A stretch of 64,000 bases of DNA, from assembly GCF_001424945.1 (NCBI RefSeq), contig NZ_LMCW01000012.1, forward strand, positions 926,414-990,413. Direction: 5' to 3'. This document shows positions 1 to 10,029 of this stretch, one piece after another. The first letter of the stretch is position 1, and every line of letters starts with the position of its first letter. The notes under the pieces are model-generated. The model had not been told where the DNA came from, ran no database searches, and saw only the letters and a program-made list of their open reading frames with translations. The translations under genes and the position numbers were made by a program. Origin of the DNA: Rhizobium sp. Root1203. Its GTDB lineage: Bacteria; Pseudomonadota; Alphaproteobacteria; Rhizobiales; Rhizobiaceae.

Positions 1-909
1 CGGGATCGAGATCAGCTCGCGCTCATCGGAAGAATTCGGCATTGCCGAAGCGTGAACGACCTTCAGCCGCTCGGCGTCTTCGATGCGGGTCGAAAGGCCC
101 CGCGCCAGGTCGGTGGTGACATGATGGCCGCCAAGGCTGACGGCATCGGTGTGCACCAGCTTGCCTTCGGCAAACACGGAGATCGTCGTCGTGCCGCCGC
201 CCATGTCGATTGCGGCACAGCCAAGCTCGACTTCGTCGTCGACGAGCGCTGCGAGGCCTGATGCGTAGGGCGTAGCAACGATGCCTTCGACCGAAAGATG
301 TGCACGGTTGACGCTGAGCTCGAGATTCTTCAGCGCGGTGCGTTCGGCCGTAACGACATGCATGTCGACGCCGAGGACGTCGCCGTACATCGACAGCGGA
401 TCGCGGATGCCGCGCTCACCGTCAAGCGAGAAGCCGGTCGCCAGTGAGTGGAGTACGGCGCGATCCTGGCGCAGGGACTGCTGGCAAGCGGCGGACAGAA
501 CCTTCTTGAGGTCGTTCAGCTCGACTTCCTGACCGCCGAGATCGATCGTCGCGGTGTAGATATCGCTCGCAAGACGGCCGGCTGTCAGGTTGACGATCAG
601 GCTTTCGACCGTCAGGCCGGCCATGCGCTCGGCTGCGTCCACCGCAAGGCGGATAACGCTCTCCAGCGCATCGAGGTCCGAGATCGCGCCGGTCTTGATG
701 CCGCGCGAACGCTGATGGCCGATGCCGATGATTTCGATGTTGTGCGTACGGCCGGGCAGAACCTGGCTTTCCTCGCGCGGCGTCAGCCGACCGATCATGC
801 AGACCACTTTCGTCGATCCGATATCGAGTACGGAAACGACATGCGACCGCTTCGACGAAAGCGGCTTAAGACGCGGCAATCCAAAATGGGACGAACCGAA
901 CAAGCTCAT
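1..909 (-). CDS. ftsA: Cell division protein FtsA (partial, C-terminus beyond left edge)
   Basis: Actin-like ATPase that anchors FtsZ polymers to the membrane and recruits late divisome proteins. The reverse-strand reading starts ATGAGCTTGTTCGG and gives 303 codons before the edge. Residues about 26-33 carry VLDIGSTK, the first phosphate-binding loop of the actin fold. A second phosphate motif, DMGGGTTTISVF, lies about 230 residues in. The start overlaps the ftsQ stop by 4 nt (ATGA), so translation is probably coupled. Rhizobial FtsA is usually somewhat over 400 residues, so the end of the actin fold and the membrane-targeting helix should lie outside the window, with ftsZ expected next. Confidence 0.96.
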   Translation of the reverse strand, partial: MSLFGSSHFGLPRLKPLSSKRSHVVSVLDIGSTKVVCMIGRLTPREESQVLPGRTHNIEIIGIGHQRSRGIKTGAISDLDALESVIRLAVDAAERMAGLTVESLIVNLTAGRLASDIYTATIDLGGQEVELNDLKKVLSAACQQSLRQDRAVLHSLATGFSLDGERGIRDPLSMYGDVLGVDMHVVTAERTALKNLELSVNRAHLSVEGIVATPYASGLAALVDDEVELGCAAIDMGGGTTTISVFAEGKLVHTDAVSLGGHHVTTDLARGLSTRIEDAERLKVVHASAMPNSSDERELISIP

Positions 910-1838
910 ATATTCTGCCCCGCCTTCTTCAAATCCTTGGTACGCTGGTCAAGAGCGAGCTGGCGTCGGGCCATCGCTTCCGGCGTCAGCTGAATGGCCG
1001 TACGGTCGGAAAGCCTGAGATCGACAGCCGCGATATCGCGATCGAGAAGATCCTGCTCCTGGTTGAACTTCGAGAGCCGCGCCAGTGCCAGGTCGACATC
1101 GTCTTCCGGCATCTTGATAACAACGCCATTGTCCATATGCAGATCCCAGCGGCGTCCGGATATCCAGACGAAGGCTTTCACGCGCGCCTTGATCGCGGGC
1201 CATTTGGCGAATTCGCCCTCCAGCGAAGCCGCCGCCACCTCGGCGCCCCGGCCGACGACCAATGGTAGCTGCGAGAATTTGTTGTCGCGAAGCGGTGCAA
1301 TCACCGCCCCACCCTTCTCGACGAGCGAGAGCTCCTGTCCGTGCTGCCAGATCGCATAGGCCTGACGTTCCTGAAGCTTCACTTCGATCGCCTTCGGGTA
1401 GACCTTGCGGACTTCGACGCTCTCGACCCATGGCAACTTCGCAATCTTCTGGCGCGCCGCATCCACATCGAGAGCGACGAGGGACGTCGTGCCGTCCAGG
1501 CCGATAAGCTGCAGAATGTCGATTTCGGAGGTCTCGGAGTTGCCCGAAACTCTTACATCCTCAATCGCAAAACCGGCAGCAGCCGTCGTCGCCTGGGCAA
1601 CGACTTCCGTATGACCACCAAGGGACATGCCATAGAAACCGGTAGCCGCAAAAAACGCCAAGGCGGAAACCGTACCCGTATGCGCGGGAACATGAATTCG
1701 GCCGCTGCCGAGACTGACAAGGAAGCGCACGAGGCGGCGCAGCGGGCGCGGCAATACCATCCGTCCATCGCCTTCCGCGTACGGAGGCTCGACATGATGG
1801 CTGGGGCGCCCCATCCTTTTGACCGTCACCGAGAACAA
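906..1838 (-). CDS. ftsQ: Cell division protein FtsQ
   Basis: Bitopic divisome protein linking early and late division proteins (FtsB/L partner). A short cytoplasmic tail is followed by one transmembrane segment (near residues 54-75). Then comes a POTRA domain starting near [11 protein letters not shown] and a beta domain ending near [14 protein letters not shown] place the start at TTG 1838 (protein [12 protein letters not shown]..., 310 aa) because GGTGGAGGA sits 6-7 nt upstream of it. The in-frame ATG at 1859 has no ribosome binding site and would add seven residues. The gene overlaps ddlB by 13 nt at its start and ftsA by 4 nt at its end. The start choice is an inference; the identity is firm. 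Confidence 0.92.
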   Translation of the reverse strand: MFSVTVKRMGRPSHHVEPPYAEGDGRMVLPRPLRRLVRFLVSLGSGRIHVPAHTGTVSALAFFAATGFYGMSLGGHTEVVAQATTAAAGFAIEDVRVSGNSETSEIDILQLIGLDGTTSLVALDVDAARQKIAKLPWVESVEVRKVYPKAIEVKLQERQAYAIWQHGQELSLVEKGGAVIAPLRDNKFSQLPLVVGRGAEVAAASLEGEFAKWPAIKARVKAFVWISGRRWDLHMDNGVVIKMPEDDVDLALARLSKFNQEQDLLDRDIAAVDLRLSDRTAIQLTPEAMARRQLALDQRTKDLKKAGQNI

Positions 1839-2752
1839 GAAGCGTCCTCCACCATCCAACGGAGAAATTCACCGAACGAGAAACCGGCATGGCCGGCCAT
1901 TTCAGGCACAAGCGAGGTTGGCGTCATGCCCGGCTGGGTATTGATTTCCAACCAGATGATTTCGCCATCTTCGGAGAAGCGATCGTCGTAACGAAAGTCG
2001 GAGCGACTGACCCCACGGCAACCAATTGCTTGATGCGCCCTTAACGACAATGATTGTATTTTTTGGTAAATATTCGGTGAAATTTTCGCCGGGATGACGT
2101 GTTTTGACCCGCCGGCGACATACTTGGAATCATAATCATAGAAACTGTGGCCCTGCGGCACGATCTCGGTAACGCCAAGCACCCGATCGCCCATCACGCC
2201 GCACGTCAGCTCGCGACCGTGAACAAAGCGCTCGACCAAAACCTCGTCGCCGTAGCGCCACTCCGGCGAGCCGATGATTTGCGGCGGATGCGCCTGATCT
2301 TTCTGGACGATCACCACGCCGAAGCTGGACCCCTCGCGCACCGGCTTCACCACATAGGGCGGTGCCATCGGATGCTCGGACGGAAAGGCAAATCGATTGA
2401 TCACTTGCGATTGAGCGACCGGAATGCCGGCGGCGGCGGCAACCCCCTTCGCCTTGCCCTTGTCCATCGCAAGTGCAGACGCAAGAACGCCGGAATGTGT
2501 GTAGGGAATCTCGAGATACTCGAGGATACCCTGAATGGTGCCGTCCTCGCCAAACGGGCCATGCAGCGCATTGAAAACCGCGTCGGGACGCAGGGCGGAG
2601 AGCCTTGCCGAGACGTCGCGATCGACATCGATACGCGTCACCTGAAAGCCTTCGGCCTCGAGGGCATCCGCACATGCCGCCCCGGAGGAAAGGCTGACAG
2701 GCCTCTCCGAGGAAAACCCGCCCATCAGGACAGCGACATGCTTGCGACTCAT
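1826..2752 (-). CDS. ddlB: D-alanine--D-alanine ligase
   Basis: Cytoplasmic ATP-grasp ligase that makes the D-Ala-D-Ala dipeptide used by MurF. The protein starts [20 protein letters not shown], with the family's GGxSxE motif at the N-terminus. It contains AGIPVAQS, the ATP-grasp core [14 protein letters not shown] and the metal-binding end [20 protein letters not shown]. Length 308 aa is normal. The start at 2752 has GGGGG four bases upstream; an in-frame ATG 20 codons earlier adds a stretch that is not family-like. It overlaps ftsQ. It is separated from murB, its usual neighbour in this group, by aqpZ and two plus-strand genes, so it probably has its own promoter in 2753-2939. Confidence 0.95.
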   Translation of the reverse strand: MSRKHVAVLMGGFSSERPVSLSSGAACADALEAEGFQVTRIDVDRDVSARLSALRPDAVFNALHGPFGEDGTIQGILEYLEIPYTHSGVLASALAMDKGKAKGVAAAAGIPVAQSQVINRFAFPSEHPMAPPYVVKPVREGSSFGVVIVQKDQAHPPQIIGSPEWRYGDEVLVERFVHGRELTCGVMGDRVLGVTEIVPQGHSFYDYDSKYVAGGSKHVIPAKISPNIYQKIQSLSLRAHQAIGCRGVSRSDFRYDDRFSEDGEIIWLEINTQPGMTPTSLVPEMAGHAGFSFGEFLRWMVEDASCSR

Positions 2753-2939
2753 AAATACCCCCAAAAATAACTGGCAGCTTGAATTCCAATGCTTGCCCCA
2801 AGCTTGCTTCACACCGAATCCGAAGCCCTTGGCGCAGGTGTATTAGAGCAGCACTATGGTTAACGAAGCGTTTACTTTCGTTAATTTCCAGCTCACGAAG
2901 TCGCAAAACCGAACGCCCATCGGGCGGCCGTGAATACAG

Positions 2940-2971
2940 AAAACCCCGCACCACGGACGGTACGGGGTTTT
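2940..2971 (-). terminator. Rho-independent terminator downstream of aqpZ
   Basis: A perfect nine-base stem, AAAACCCCG (2940-2948) against CGGGGTTTT (2963-2971), has a 14-base loop that itself can pair partly (ACC/GGT). It lies 22 bases past the aqpZ stop and reads out into TTTT on either strand. It should insulate ddlB from aqpZ transcription. Confidence 0.75.
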
Positions 2972-2993
2972 CCTCAAGCGACTGAAACGAGCG

Positions 2994-3680
2994 TCAGGCT
3001 TCTTCGCCAACCGCCTTCCAGACAATGCCGCCAAGCACACCGCCGACCAGCGGAGCCAACCAGAACAGCCACAGCTGCTGCAGAGCCCAGCCGCCCACGA
3101 AAAGCGCCTGGCCCGTCGACCGGGCAGGATTGACAGAGGTGTTGGTCACGGGGATCGAGATCAGATGGATCAGCGTCAACGCCAGTCCGATGGCAATCGG
3201 CGCAAATCCCGCCGGTACCCTGCTGCTCGTGGAACCGAGAATGATGAAGATGAAGAACAGCGTCAGCACGATTTCGATGACAAGTGCGGAGACCAGCGAA
3301 TAACCGCCGGGCGAATGCTCGCCATAACCATTGGCGGCGAAGCTGCCGAGTTCGAAGCCCGCCTTGCCGCTGGCGACGACATAGAGGACGCCGGCGGCGA
3401 CGATCGCACCAACGACCTGCGCGACGATGTATGGAATCAAGCGGCTCGCCGGAAATTTTCCAGCGACCGCAAGACCGACCGAAACTGCCGGGTTGAAGTG
3501 GCCGCCTGAAATGCCGCCGACAGCATAAGCCATGGTTAGCACGGTCAGACCAAAAGCAAATGCGACACCGACAAAGCCGATCCCCAGCTCGGGAAATGCT
3601 GCAGCAAGTACGGCACTGCCGCATCCGCCGAACACGAGCCAGAAAGTACCAAGAAATTCTGCAATAAGACTTTTCTGCAT
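2994..3680 (-). CDS. aqpZ: Aquaporin Z, water channel
   Basis: Six-helix inner-membrane channel of the MIP family, 228 aa. Both half-helix motifs are intact: HFNPAV with Asn63 and SVNPAR with Asn184. The aromatic/arginine filter reads Phe43, His172, Thr181 and Arg187, the combination typical of water-selective AqpZ rather than glycerol facilitators. The start at 3680 has AGGAGGGAA just upstream. The gene sits on the same strand as the dcw genes but is bounded by its own terminator, and its upstream neighbour is divergent, so it is probably a single transcription unit. Confidence 0.95.
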   Translation of the reverse strand: MQKSLIAEFLGTFWLVFGGCGSAVLAAAFPELGIGFVGVAFAFGLTVLTMAYAVGGISGGHFNPAVSVGLAVAGKFPASRLIPYIVAQVVGAIVAAGVLYVVASGKAGFELGSFAANGYGEHSPGGYSLVSALVIEIVLTLFFIFIILGSTSSRVPAGFAPIAIGLALTLIHLISIPVTNTSVNPARSTGQALFVGGWALQQLWLFWLAPLVGGVLGGIVWKAVGEEA

Positions 3681-3893
3681 AGTTCCCTCCTGCGCTCAAC
3701 CAGAGCGTTACAGAAGATTCCGCTCATATTGATTCTGGTCAAGTAAGCAGGTCGTGTGGCCCCCATCTGTGACCGAAAGGAAGCACCCTAATTTTTGTCC
3801 GTTTATTGCGCGTTTTGCATTTGCGCCGAATTAAAATTGCGTTAAGAGCCGCATGCCTCCCAGGCACTCAATGAAATCCCGATTGGAATGAAA

Positions 3894-5198
3894 ATGTCAG
3901 ACGCGATATCCAAAGTATCGCCGACCTCCGCTTCATCGAACAGTGCGCAAGTGAATTCGCCGGCGCGTGTTCTGATCGCGAGCCTTGTCGGCACCACGAT
4001 CGAATTCTTCGATTTCTATGTCTATGCAACCGCCGCGGTGCTGGTGTTCCCGACACTGTTCTTCCCGAACAGCGATCCCACCACCGCGCTGCTCGCTTCG
4101 TTCGCGACCTTCTCTATCGCCTTCTTCGCACGTCCGCTCGGCGCCGTTGTATTCGGCCACTTCGGCGACAGGATCGGCCGCAAGACCACGCTGGTGGCCG
4201 CCCTTCTGACGATGGGCATCTCGACGGTCGTCATCGGGCTGCTGCCCTCTTACAACTCTATCGGCGTCCTGGCTCCGCTGTTGCTGGCGCTGTGCCGTTT
4301 CGGCCAGGGCTTCGGCCTCGGCGGCGAATGGGGCGGCGCGGTGCTGCTCGCAACCGAGAACGCGCCGGAAGGCAAGCGTAGCTGGTACGGGATGTTCCCA
4401 CAGCTCGGCGCACCCGTCGGTCTCTTCCTGTCGTCGGGCATCTTCTGGCTGCTGCTGCAGGTTATGTCCCAGGATGCGCTTTTGAGCTGGGGCTGGCGCG
4501 TCCCCTTTGTGGCATCCATTGTCCTGATCGTCATCGGTCTGTGGGTTCGCCTGTCGATCACTGAAACGCCAGCCTTTCAGAAGGCAATCGACAAGCAGGA
4601 GCGCGTTGCCGTGCCGGTCGCGGAGCTCTTCCGCAAGCACAAGCGCAGCCTTTTCCTCGGCACCTTCGTCGCACTCGCGACCTTTGTGCTGTTCTATATC
4701 GGCTCCGCCTATCTTCTGTCCTACAACGTCAAGATCCTGAAGATCCCGTTCCTGGACGCGCTCGAGATCCAGATCGTCGGCTCGGTCGCCTTCGGTATCT
4801 TCATCCCGATCGCAGGCAAGCTCGCCGAACGGTTCGGGCGTCGCGAAGTGCTGATCCTCACGACGATCCTGATCGGCGTCTTCTCCTTCTTCCTGCCCGG
4901 CCTGATGACCGGCGGCGAAGGCAGTATCGTCGTCTTTGCAATCCTCGCGATGGCGCTGATGGGCATGACCTATGGTCTGATCGGAACTGCGCTGGCGGCA
5001 CCCTTCCCGACTGCAGTCCGCTACACCGGCTCTTCCATAACCTTCAACCTCGCCGGCATCTTCGGCGCCTCCCTGGCGCCCTATATCGCCACCTGGCTGC
5101 AGGCGAACTACGGCATGACGTTCGTCGGCTACTATCTCGGCATCGCCGCCGCGATCACGTTGGTGTGCATCCTGGCATCCGGTCGCGACGAAGTCTGA
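3894..5198 (+). CDS. MFS transporter, metabolite:proton symporter (MHS) family
   Basis: Twelve-helix inner-membrane symporter of the MHS branch (relatives: ShiA, ProP, KgtP). About 434 aa. Helix 1 begins near LIASLVGTTIEFFDFYVY, a stretch characteristic of MHS proteins. The cytoplasmic loop 2-3 signature is GHFGDRIGRK, with a degenerate copy AERFGRREV between helices 8 and 9. RFGQGFGLGGEWGG marks helix 4 of this branch. The substrate cannot be read from sequence; dicarboxylates, shikimate and betaines are all family substrates. ATG 3894 is preferred over 3888 because GGA lies six bases upstream. A strong terminator follows the stop. The gene interrupts the usual murB-ddlB adjacency. Confidence 0.88.
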   Translation: MSDAISKVSPTSASSNSAQVNSPARVLIASLVGTTIEFFDFYVYATAAVLVFPTLFFPNSDPTTALLASFATFSIAFFARPLGAVVFGHFGDRIGRKTTLVAALLTMGISTVVIGLLPSYNSIGVLAPLLLALCRFGQGFGLGGEWGGAVLLATENAPEGKRSWYGMFPQLGAPVGLFLSSGIFWLLLQVMSQDALLSWGWRVPFVASIVLIVIGLWVRLSITETPAFQKAIDKQERVAVPVAELFRKHKRSLFLGTFVALATFVLFYIGSAYLLSYNVKILKIPFLDALEIQIVGSVAFGIFIPIAGKLAERFGRREVLILTTILIGVFSFFLPGLMTGGEGSIVVFAILAMALMGMTYGLIGTALAAPFPTAVRYTGSSITFNLAGIFGASLAPYIATWLQANYGMTFVGYYLGIAAAITLVCILASGRDEV

Positions 5199-5217
5199 GG
5201 ACGGCAAGTGCCAAATC

Positions 5218-5253
5218 AAAAGGGCCGCGACGGACAACCGTCGCGGCCCTTTT
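5218..5253 (+). terminator. Strong Rho-independent terminator after the MFS gene
   Basis: AGGGCCGCGACGG (5221-5233) pairs perfectly with CCGTCGCGGCCCT (5238-5250) around an ACAA loop. It is flanked by AAA before and TTTTT after. It starts 20 bases past the MFS stop codon, so the downstream phosphoesterase probably needs its own promoter. Confidence 0.92.
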
Positions 5254-5314
5254 TCGTTGTTGCCTGTTAACGCACTGCCTCTATTTTTCCGCCACGATGA
5301 GACGGAGGGCCGGA

Positions 5315-6412
5315 ATGCTCACACGACGAATGTTGCTGACCCGGGGATTGGGGGCAGGTTTTTCCCTGTCATTGCCTACGATCGCACACGCCTCAGGCAT
5401 TCCCGCCGTCGATGTCACCTTCCTTGTCGTCAACGACATCCATGCATGCCGCGTTGGCGACGGGCTCAGCCCCGGCTGTCAGGCCGAGGGAAAGACCGAC
5501 ACGAATCTGCTGCGCCACATCCGTGCCCTGAACAGCATCCATGAAAGGAAATGGCCGGAGGAAGTCGGCGGCAGGCCCAGCGGCTTGAGCGTCGCAGGTC
5601 AGCCGGTCGCCAAGCCGCAGGGCATTATCGTATGCGGTGATGTCACCGACGATGGAGGCGGCCAGATGGCGGAATTGGCCGAGGGTTCGCAATTGCTGCA
5701 GTTCTCACACCGCTACCAGCAGGGACCGGGACCGGATCGCGTTCACTTCCCGGTCTATGTCGGCCTCGGCAATCACGATCTCGATCAGGATGGGCGACCG
5801 CCGCAGGTGGACTGGTACCGCGACGAACTGCGCGACTATGTCCAGATGAACCACAAGCCCAGCGTTTTCTTCAAGCCGGTCGTCCCCGTAGACAACTACG
5901 ACGATGCCTCGGACAACTACTCCTGGAACTGGGGCGGGCTGCATCTCATCCACGCCCAGCGATATGGTGGCGATGACACCAAGGGAGCGGCAAGCGGCCT
6001 TGAATGGATCAAGCGCGATCTTGCCGCCTACGCCGCCGACGGCCGGCCGGTGGTTGTCTTCCAGCACTACGGATGGGACAAATTCTCGCTGGAGCGCTGG
6101 GATCCGCAGCAGAAAGCCTTTACCGACAAAGGCAGCGGCGCGCCTCACTGGTGGGGTGAATCAGAACGTCAGGAACTGCTCGCAACCCTTTGGCGCTACA
6201 ACGTAATCGGCATCTTTCACGGCCATGAGCACGACGCGCCGATGGCTTACAGGGTCGGCGACATCGACGTATTCAAGGCCAGAGCCGCGTACATGGGCGG
6301 ATTCTGCCTCGTGCGTGTCACAAACGACGGGATGGATGTGGTCATAGGCGACGCGATCGACGACAACGGCGGCGTGAGCTACACGACCGCCTTCACCAAA
6401 CGGCTGCGCTAG
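5315..6412 (+). CDS. Tat-exported calcineurin-like metallophosphoesterase
   Basis: Predicted extracytoplasmic phosphoesterase, 365 aa. The N-terminus MLTRRMLLTRGLGAGFSLSL resembles a twin-arginine signal, followed by a possible cleavage region near AHAS. All metallophosphoesterase motifs are present in order: NDIH (Asp41, His43), GDVTDD, GNHD, FQHYG and GHEH. These bind two metal ions and act on a phosphate ester whose identity is not visible; the long insert between motifs is typical of stand-alone secreted members. ATG 5315 is chosen because GGAGGG precedes it; longer in-frame readings run back into the MFS gene and terminator. Tat export fits an enzyme that folds with its metals before export. 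Confidence 0.85.
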   Translation: MLTRRMLLTRGLGAGFSLSLPTIAHASGIPAVDVTFLVVNDIHACRVGDGLSPGCQAEGKTDTNLLRHIRALNSIHERKWPEEVGGRPSGLSVAGQPVAKPQGIIVCGDVTDDGGGQMAELAEGSQLLQFSHRYQQGPGPDRVHFPVYVGLGNHDLDQDGRPPQVDWYRDELRDYVQMNHKPSVFFKPVVPVDNYDDASDNYSWNWGGLHLIHAQRYGGDDTKGAASGLEWIKRDLAAYAADGRPVVVFQHYGWDKFSLERWDPQQKAFTDKGSGAPHWWGESERQELLATLWRYNVIGIFHGHEHDAPMAYRVGDIDVFKARAAYMGGFCLVRVTNDGMDVVIGDAIDDNGGVSYTTAFTKRLR

Positions 6413-6512
6413 AGCGATTCCAGCAAAAGTGCGTACCGGTTTTGCTGCGCGGAATTGTGCAAAATCAAAAAAGAGCGTTTTAGCGATTTGAAGTTAAGCA
6501 GAAATGCTCTTG
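6413..6512. repeat. Short intergenic palindromic repeat of rhizobial type
   Basis: Starting right at the phosphoesterase stop, the sequence GAGCGATTCCAGCAAAAGTG resembles a family of small intergenic repeats that I recognise from many rhizobial genomes. It contains an inverted repeat, CAGCAAAA against TTTTGCTG, and ends in AGCGTTTTAGCGATT. It fills the gap between convergent phosphoesterase and murB and may act as a transcript end. Only one copy is visible here, so its repetitive nature rests on recall, not on this window. Confidence 0.5.
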
Positions 6513-6515
6513 AGT

Positions 6516-7490
6516 CTACTCCGTCGTCGCACCTTGAAACGGGCGGACCTCGCGTCCGGGCATGAAGATGCCAAGCCGCTTGATCTCCCATTCGAGCTTG
6601 ATACCGGATTTCTCGAAGACGAGGCCGCGAACCTGCTCGCCGAGATATTCCAGATCGTAGCCGGTCGCCTGTCCGGTATTGATCATGAAGTTGCAGTGCA
6701 GCGATGACATCTGCGCGCCACCGATCACCAGCCCGCGCCCGCCCGCCTCGTCGATGAGCTTCCAGGCCGAATGTCCGTCGGGATTCTTGAAGGTCGAGCC
6801 TCCCGTCTTCTCGCGGATCGGCTGCACCGTCTCGCGATGATTGCGCACGGCATCCATGTCGGCACGGATCTTCGCGCGGTCTTCCGCAAACCCCTCAAAT
6901 AGCACTGAGGTGAAAATCAGGTCGCTCGGGGCGGACGAGTGGCGATAGCCATAACCCATATCCGCATTCGAAAGCACGTGCCTGTTGCCCTTGCGGTCGA
7001 CGGCATTCACCTCGATCAGGCGCTCGCGCGTCTCGGCACCATTGGCGCCGGCATTCATCCGCGCGGCACCGCCGATGCTGCCGGGAATGCCATAGTAGAA
7101 ATGAAAGCCGCCGATGCCGTTGTCCATTGCCATTGCGGCGACGTGCTTGTCGGGGCAGATTGCCCCGGCCCGAATGCGGTTTTCACCGGCGAGTTCGACC
7201 GAACCGAAGCCCTTGGCCGAAAGGCGCAAAACAATACCGGGAATGCCGCCGTCGCGGACCAGGATGTTCGAACCCACACCGACGATGGTGAGCGGGACAT
7301 TCTCCGGAAGCAACTTCAGGAAAGCTATGAGGTCGTCTTCGTCGTGCGGCTGGAACATCAGCTCCGCAAGGCCGCCCGCGTGGAACCACGTGACGCGATC
7401 CATCGGCGCATCCGGGGTGATCCTCCCGCGAATGTCCTTTACACCGTCGCCGAGCGACGCAAGAAGCTTTTCCCCATTCACCTGTTTCAT
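6516..7490 (-). CDS. murB: UDP-N-acetylenolpyruvoylglucosamine reductase
   Basis: Cytoplasmic FAD enzyme that reduces UDP-GlcNAc-enolpyruvate to UDP-MurNAc with NADPH, the second committed step of peptidoglycan precursor synthesis. 324 aa. The FAD-binding stretch [13 protein letters not shown], the central [18 protein letters not shown] and the catalytic-serine region [10 protein letters not shown] are intact. The sequence fits the alphaproteobacterial MurB type. The start overlaps the murC stop by 4 nt (ATGA at 7487-7490). It is the last gene of the uninterrupted mraZ-to-murB run. Confidence 0.96.
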   Translation of the reverse strand: MKQVNGEKLLASLGDGVKDIRGRITPDAPMDRVTWFHAGGLAELMFQPHDEDDLIAFLKLLPENVPLTIVGVGSNILVRDGGIPGIVLRLSAKGFGSVELAGENRIRAGAICPDKHVAAMAMDNGIGGFHFYYGIPGSIGGAARMNAGANGAETRERLIEVNAVDRKGNRHVLSNADMGYGYRHSSAPSDLIFTSVLFEGFAEDRAKIRADMDAVRNHRETVQPIREKTGGSTFKNPDGHSAWKLIDEAGGRGLVIGGAQMSSLHCNFMINTGQATGYDLEYLGEQVRGLVFEKSGIKLEWEIKRLGIFMPGREVRPFQGATTE

Positions 7491-8902
7491 GCAGATTTTC
7501 CCGAAAGGCCTTCCAGTTGCTTGGGCAGCGCTGCCGCCCAGTATGTGATACTCCCAGCCCCCAACAGAACCACAAAATCGCCCGGCTTTGCAATCTCGGC
7601 GACCATTTCAGGCAAAAGCTCGGGTGACGGCAGGAAACGCGCGTCACGGTGACCGCCCGATTTGATGCGGGAAACCAGCGCTTCGGAGTCTATGCCTTCG
7701 ATCGGATCCTCACCGGCGGCATACACAGGCGCAAGGAAAATACTGTCTGCATCGTTGAAGCAGGCAGCGAATTCCTCGAACAAACTGGAAAGGCGCGAGT
7801 AGCGGTGCGGCTGGTGGACGGCGATCACACGGCCCTTGCAGGCCTCGCGCGCGGCCCTCAGCACCGCCTTGATCTCGACCGGGTGATGGCCGTAATCGTC
7901 GAAGATCTGGACGCCGTTCCATTCGCCGGTCAGCGTGAAGCGACGCTTGACGCCGCCGAACGAAGCCAGTCCCCTGGCGATATCCTCGCTCGACATGCCG
8001 AGACGGTTTGCAACGGCGATTGCCGCGGTCGCGTTGGAAATATTGTGGCGGCCGGGCATCGGCATCACGAGGTTGTCGAGCTTGATGACCTGCCCGGTCC
8101 GGCGGCGGCGGATCTCGACGTCGAAGATCGAACGCGGGCCGTCGATACGGACATTCATGAAGCGGACGTCGGCCTGCGGGTTTTCGCCGTAGGTAACGAT
8201 CTTGCGGTCCTCGATGCGGCCAACCAGCGCCTGCACTTCCGGATGGTCGAGGCAAAGGACGCCAAAACCATAAAACGGCACATTTTCGACGAACTGGCGG
8301 AATGCGGCGCGCACCGCGTCGAAGCTGCCATAGTGATCGAGATGCTCGGGGTCGATGTTCGTGATGACGGCGACATCGGCCGGAAGCTTGAGGAAGGTAC
8401 CGTCCGACTCGTCGGCTTCGACGACCATCCACTCGCCCTCGCCCATTCGGGCATTGGTGCCGTAGGCGTTGATGATGCCGCCGTTGATGACGGTTGGATC
8501 CAGGCCACCGGCTTCCAGCAGAGTCGCGACGAGCGAGGTAGTCGTCGTCTTGCCATGCGTACCGCCGATCGCGATCGCGTTGCGAAAGCGCATCAGTTCG
8601 GCCAGCATCTCGGCGCGGCGCACAACCGGAAGCAGCTTTTCGCGCGCGGCAGCCAGTTCCGGATTGCTCTTCTTGATCGCGGTCGACACCACGACGACTT
8701 CGGCGTCGCCGAGGTTTTCCGCCTTGTGCCCGACGAACACTTCGATGCCTTTGTCGCGAAGCCGCTGAACGTTGGCGCTGTCGGCCTGATCCGATCCTTG
8801 GACGCGATGGCCGAGATTGTGCAGCACCTCGGCAATGCCGCTCATGCCGATGCCGCCGATGCCGATGAAATGGACGAGGCCTATGGCCTTCGGCATTTTC
8901 AT
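7487..8902 (-). CDS. murC: UDP-N-acetylmuramate--L-alanine ligase
   Basis: Adds L-alanine to UDP-MurNAc using ATP. 471 aa, normal length. The N-terminal Rossmann-like motif [12 protein letters not shown] binds the UDP sugar. The ATP loop is [11 protein letters not shown], followed by EADESDGTF and the family signature [13 protein letters not shown]. The C-terminal domain contains [10 protein letters not shown] and HQPHRYSR. It shares 4-nt overlaps with murG upstream and murB downstream, so the three are translationally coupled. Confidence 0.97.
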   Translation of the reverse strand: MKMPKAIGLVHFIGIGGIGMSGIAEVLHNLGHRVQGSDQADSANVQRLRDKGIEVFVGHKAENLGDAEVVVVSTAIKKSNPELAAAREKLLPVVRRAEMLAELMRFRNAIAIGGTHGKTTTTSLVATLLEAGGLDPTVINGGIINAYGTNARMGEGEWMVVEADESDGTFLKLPADVAVITNIDPEHLDHYGSFDAVRAAFRQFVENVPFYGFGVLCLDHPEVQALVGRIEDRKIVTYGENPQADVRFMNVRIDGPRSIFDVEIRRRRTGQVIKLDNLVMPMPGRHNISNATAAIAVANRLGMSSEDIARGLASFGGVKRRFTLTGEWNGVQIFDDYGHHPVEIKAVLRAAREACKGRVIAVHQPHRYSRLSSLFEEFAACFNDADSIFLAPVYAAGEDPIEGIDSEALVSRIKSGGHRDARFLPSPELLPEMVAEIAKPGDFVVLLGAGSITYWAAALPKQLEGLSGKSA

Positions 8903-10023
8903 GCGCGTTTCCCCTTGAACTCTGCAATTGTACGTCGAGCCGCAATAGCCTCTACCATGTCGGCAAGCAAGTTCGCAGCGTCAGGTTTCCCGGCCTGCTT
9001 GGCGGCAGCAGCCATGCGCACAAGCTTTTCCGGGTCGTTCATCACCTTGGTCAGGATCGCCGCGATCTTCTCCGAGGAGAGTTCGGCCTGGGCAATCACC
9101 TTCGCGCCGCCGGTCGCCGCCAGGGCAGCGGCGTTCGCCGCCTGGTCATGGTCCAGCGCATGTGGATAAGGCACGAGAATCGCCGGGCGTCCGATCACGG
9201 AGATTTCCGAAACTGTGGATGCGCCGGAGCGGCAGATGACGAGATGTGCCTTGGCAAGCCGCTCTGCCATGTCGGTGAAGAACGGCGCGATATCGGCGCC
9301 CATGTCGAGCTTGGCGACACAATCGCCAACCATGTCCATATCCTCCGGGCGCACCTGCTGCGTGATGCGCAGCCGAGAGCGCAGGGCGTCGTCGAGCAGG
9401 CTGATCGCCGTTGGCATTGCCTTGGAGAAGTATTGTGCACCCTGGCTGCCGCCGAAGACGACAAGATTGAACGGTTCACCGGGATGCGACGGCGCGTAGG
9501 GCGTGTTCGCAGCCGTGATGATGGCCGGGCGAACCGGATTGCCGGTCGTCACCGTCTTGTCGGGAAAGGCACCGCCATTCTCCGGCAGGAAGCCACCGGC
9601 AATCGCCTGCACCCGGCTCGCCAGCGCCTTGTTGGCGCGCCCCATGACCGCGTTCTGTTCGTGGATCATCGCAGGCACGCCAAGTCGCGTTGCGGCAAGC
9701 AACGGCGGCACGGTCGGATACCCCCCGAAGCCCACAACGACAACCGGCTTCAACCGCGCAATAAGCTTTTTCGCGGCGCGCATACCGGTCCAGAGCGTCC
9801 ACATGGCGCGACTGACCGCGACCGGATTCTTTGAAGCGATCGTCGCGGAAGGTACAACATGGATCTCGTCGGCCGGGAATTTGCCTGCATAGCGTTCTGC
9901 CCGACTGTCGGTGACGAGGTGCACGGAATAGCCGCGCTCCTTCAGCTTGTAGGCCAGGGCCTCCGCCGGAAACACATGGCCGCCGGTTCCGCCGGCGGCA
10001 AGCAGGACGATGCCTTTGCTCAT
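8899..10023 (-). CDS. murG: UDP-GlcNAc:lipid I N-acetylglucosaminyltransferase MurG
   Basis: Membrane-associated GT28 glycosyltransferase that converts lipid I to lipid II at the inner face of the membrane. 374 aa. The N-terminal glycine-rich loop [12 protein letters not shown] and the second loop FGGSQGAQ are both present. The donor-binding stretch [11 protein letters not shown] contains the conserved serine-glutamate region. It lies 6 nt after ftsW and overlaps murC by 4 nt. Confidence 0.97.
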   Translation of the reverse strand: MSKGIVLLAAGGTGGHVFPAEALAYKLKERGYSVHLVTDSRAERYAGKFPADEIHVVPSATIASKNPVAVSRAMWTLWTGMRAAKKLIARLKPVVVVGFGGYPTVPPLLAATRLGVPAMIHEQNAVMGRANKALASRVQAIAGGFLPENGGAFPDKTVTTGNPVRPAIITAANTPYAPSHPGEPFNLVVFGGSQGAQYFSKAMPTAISLLDDALRSRLRITQQVRPEDMDMVGDCVAKLDMGADIAPFFTDMAERLAKAHLVICRSGASTVSEISVIGRPAILVPYPHALDHDQAANAAALAATGGAKVIAQAELSSEKIAAILTKVMNDPEKLVRMAAAAKQAGKPDAANLLADMVEAIAARRTIAEFKGKRA

Positions 10024-10029
10024 AAACTC

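Noticed and set aside
3933..5237. Long minus-strand frame of 434 codons opposite the MFS gene
   Set aside because: Rich in Asp, Glu, Arg and Gln in the manner of antisense frames of GC-rich genes; the plus strand encodes a clear membrane transporter with its own terminator.
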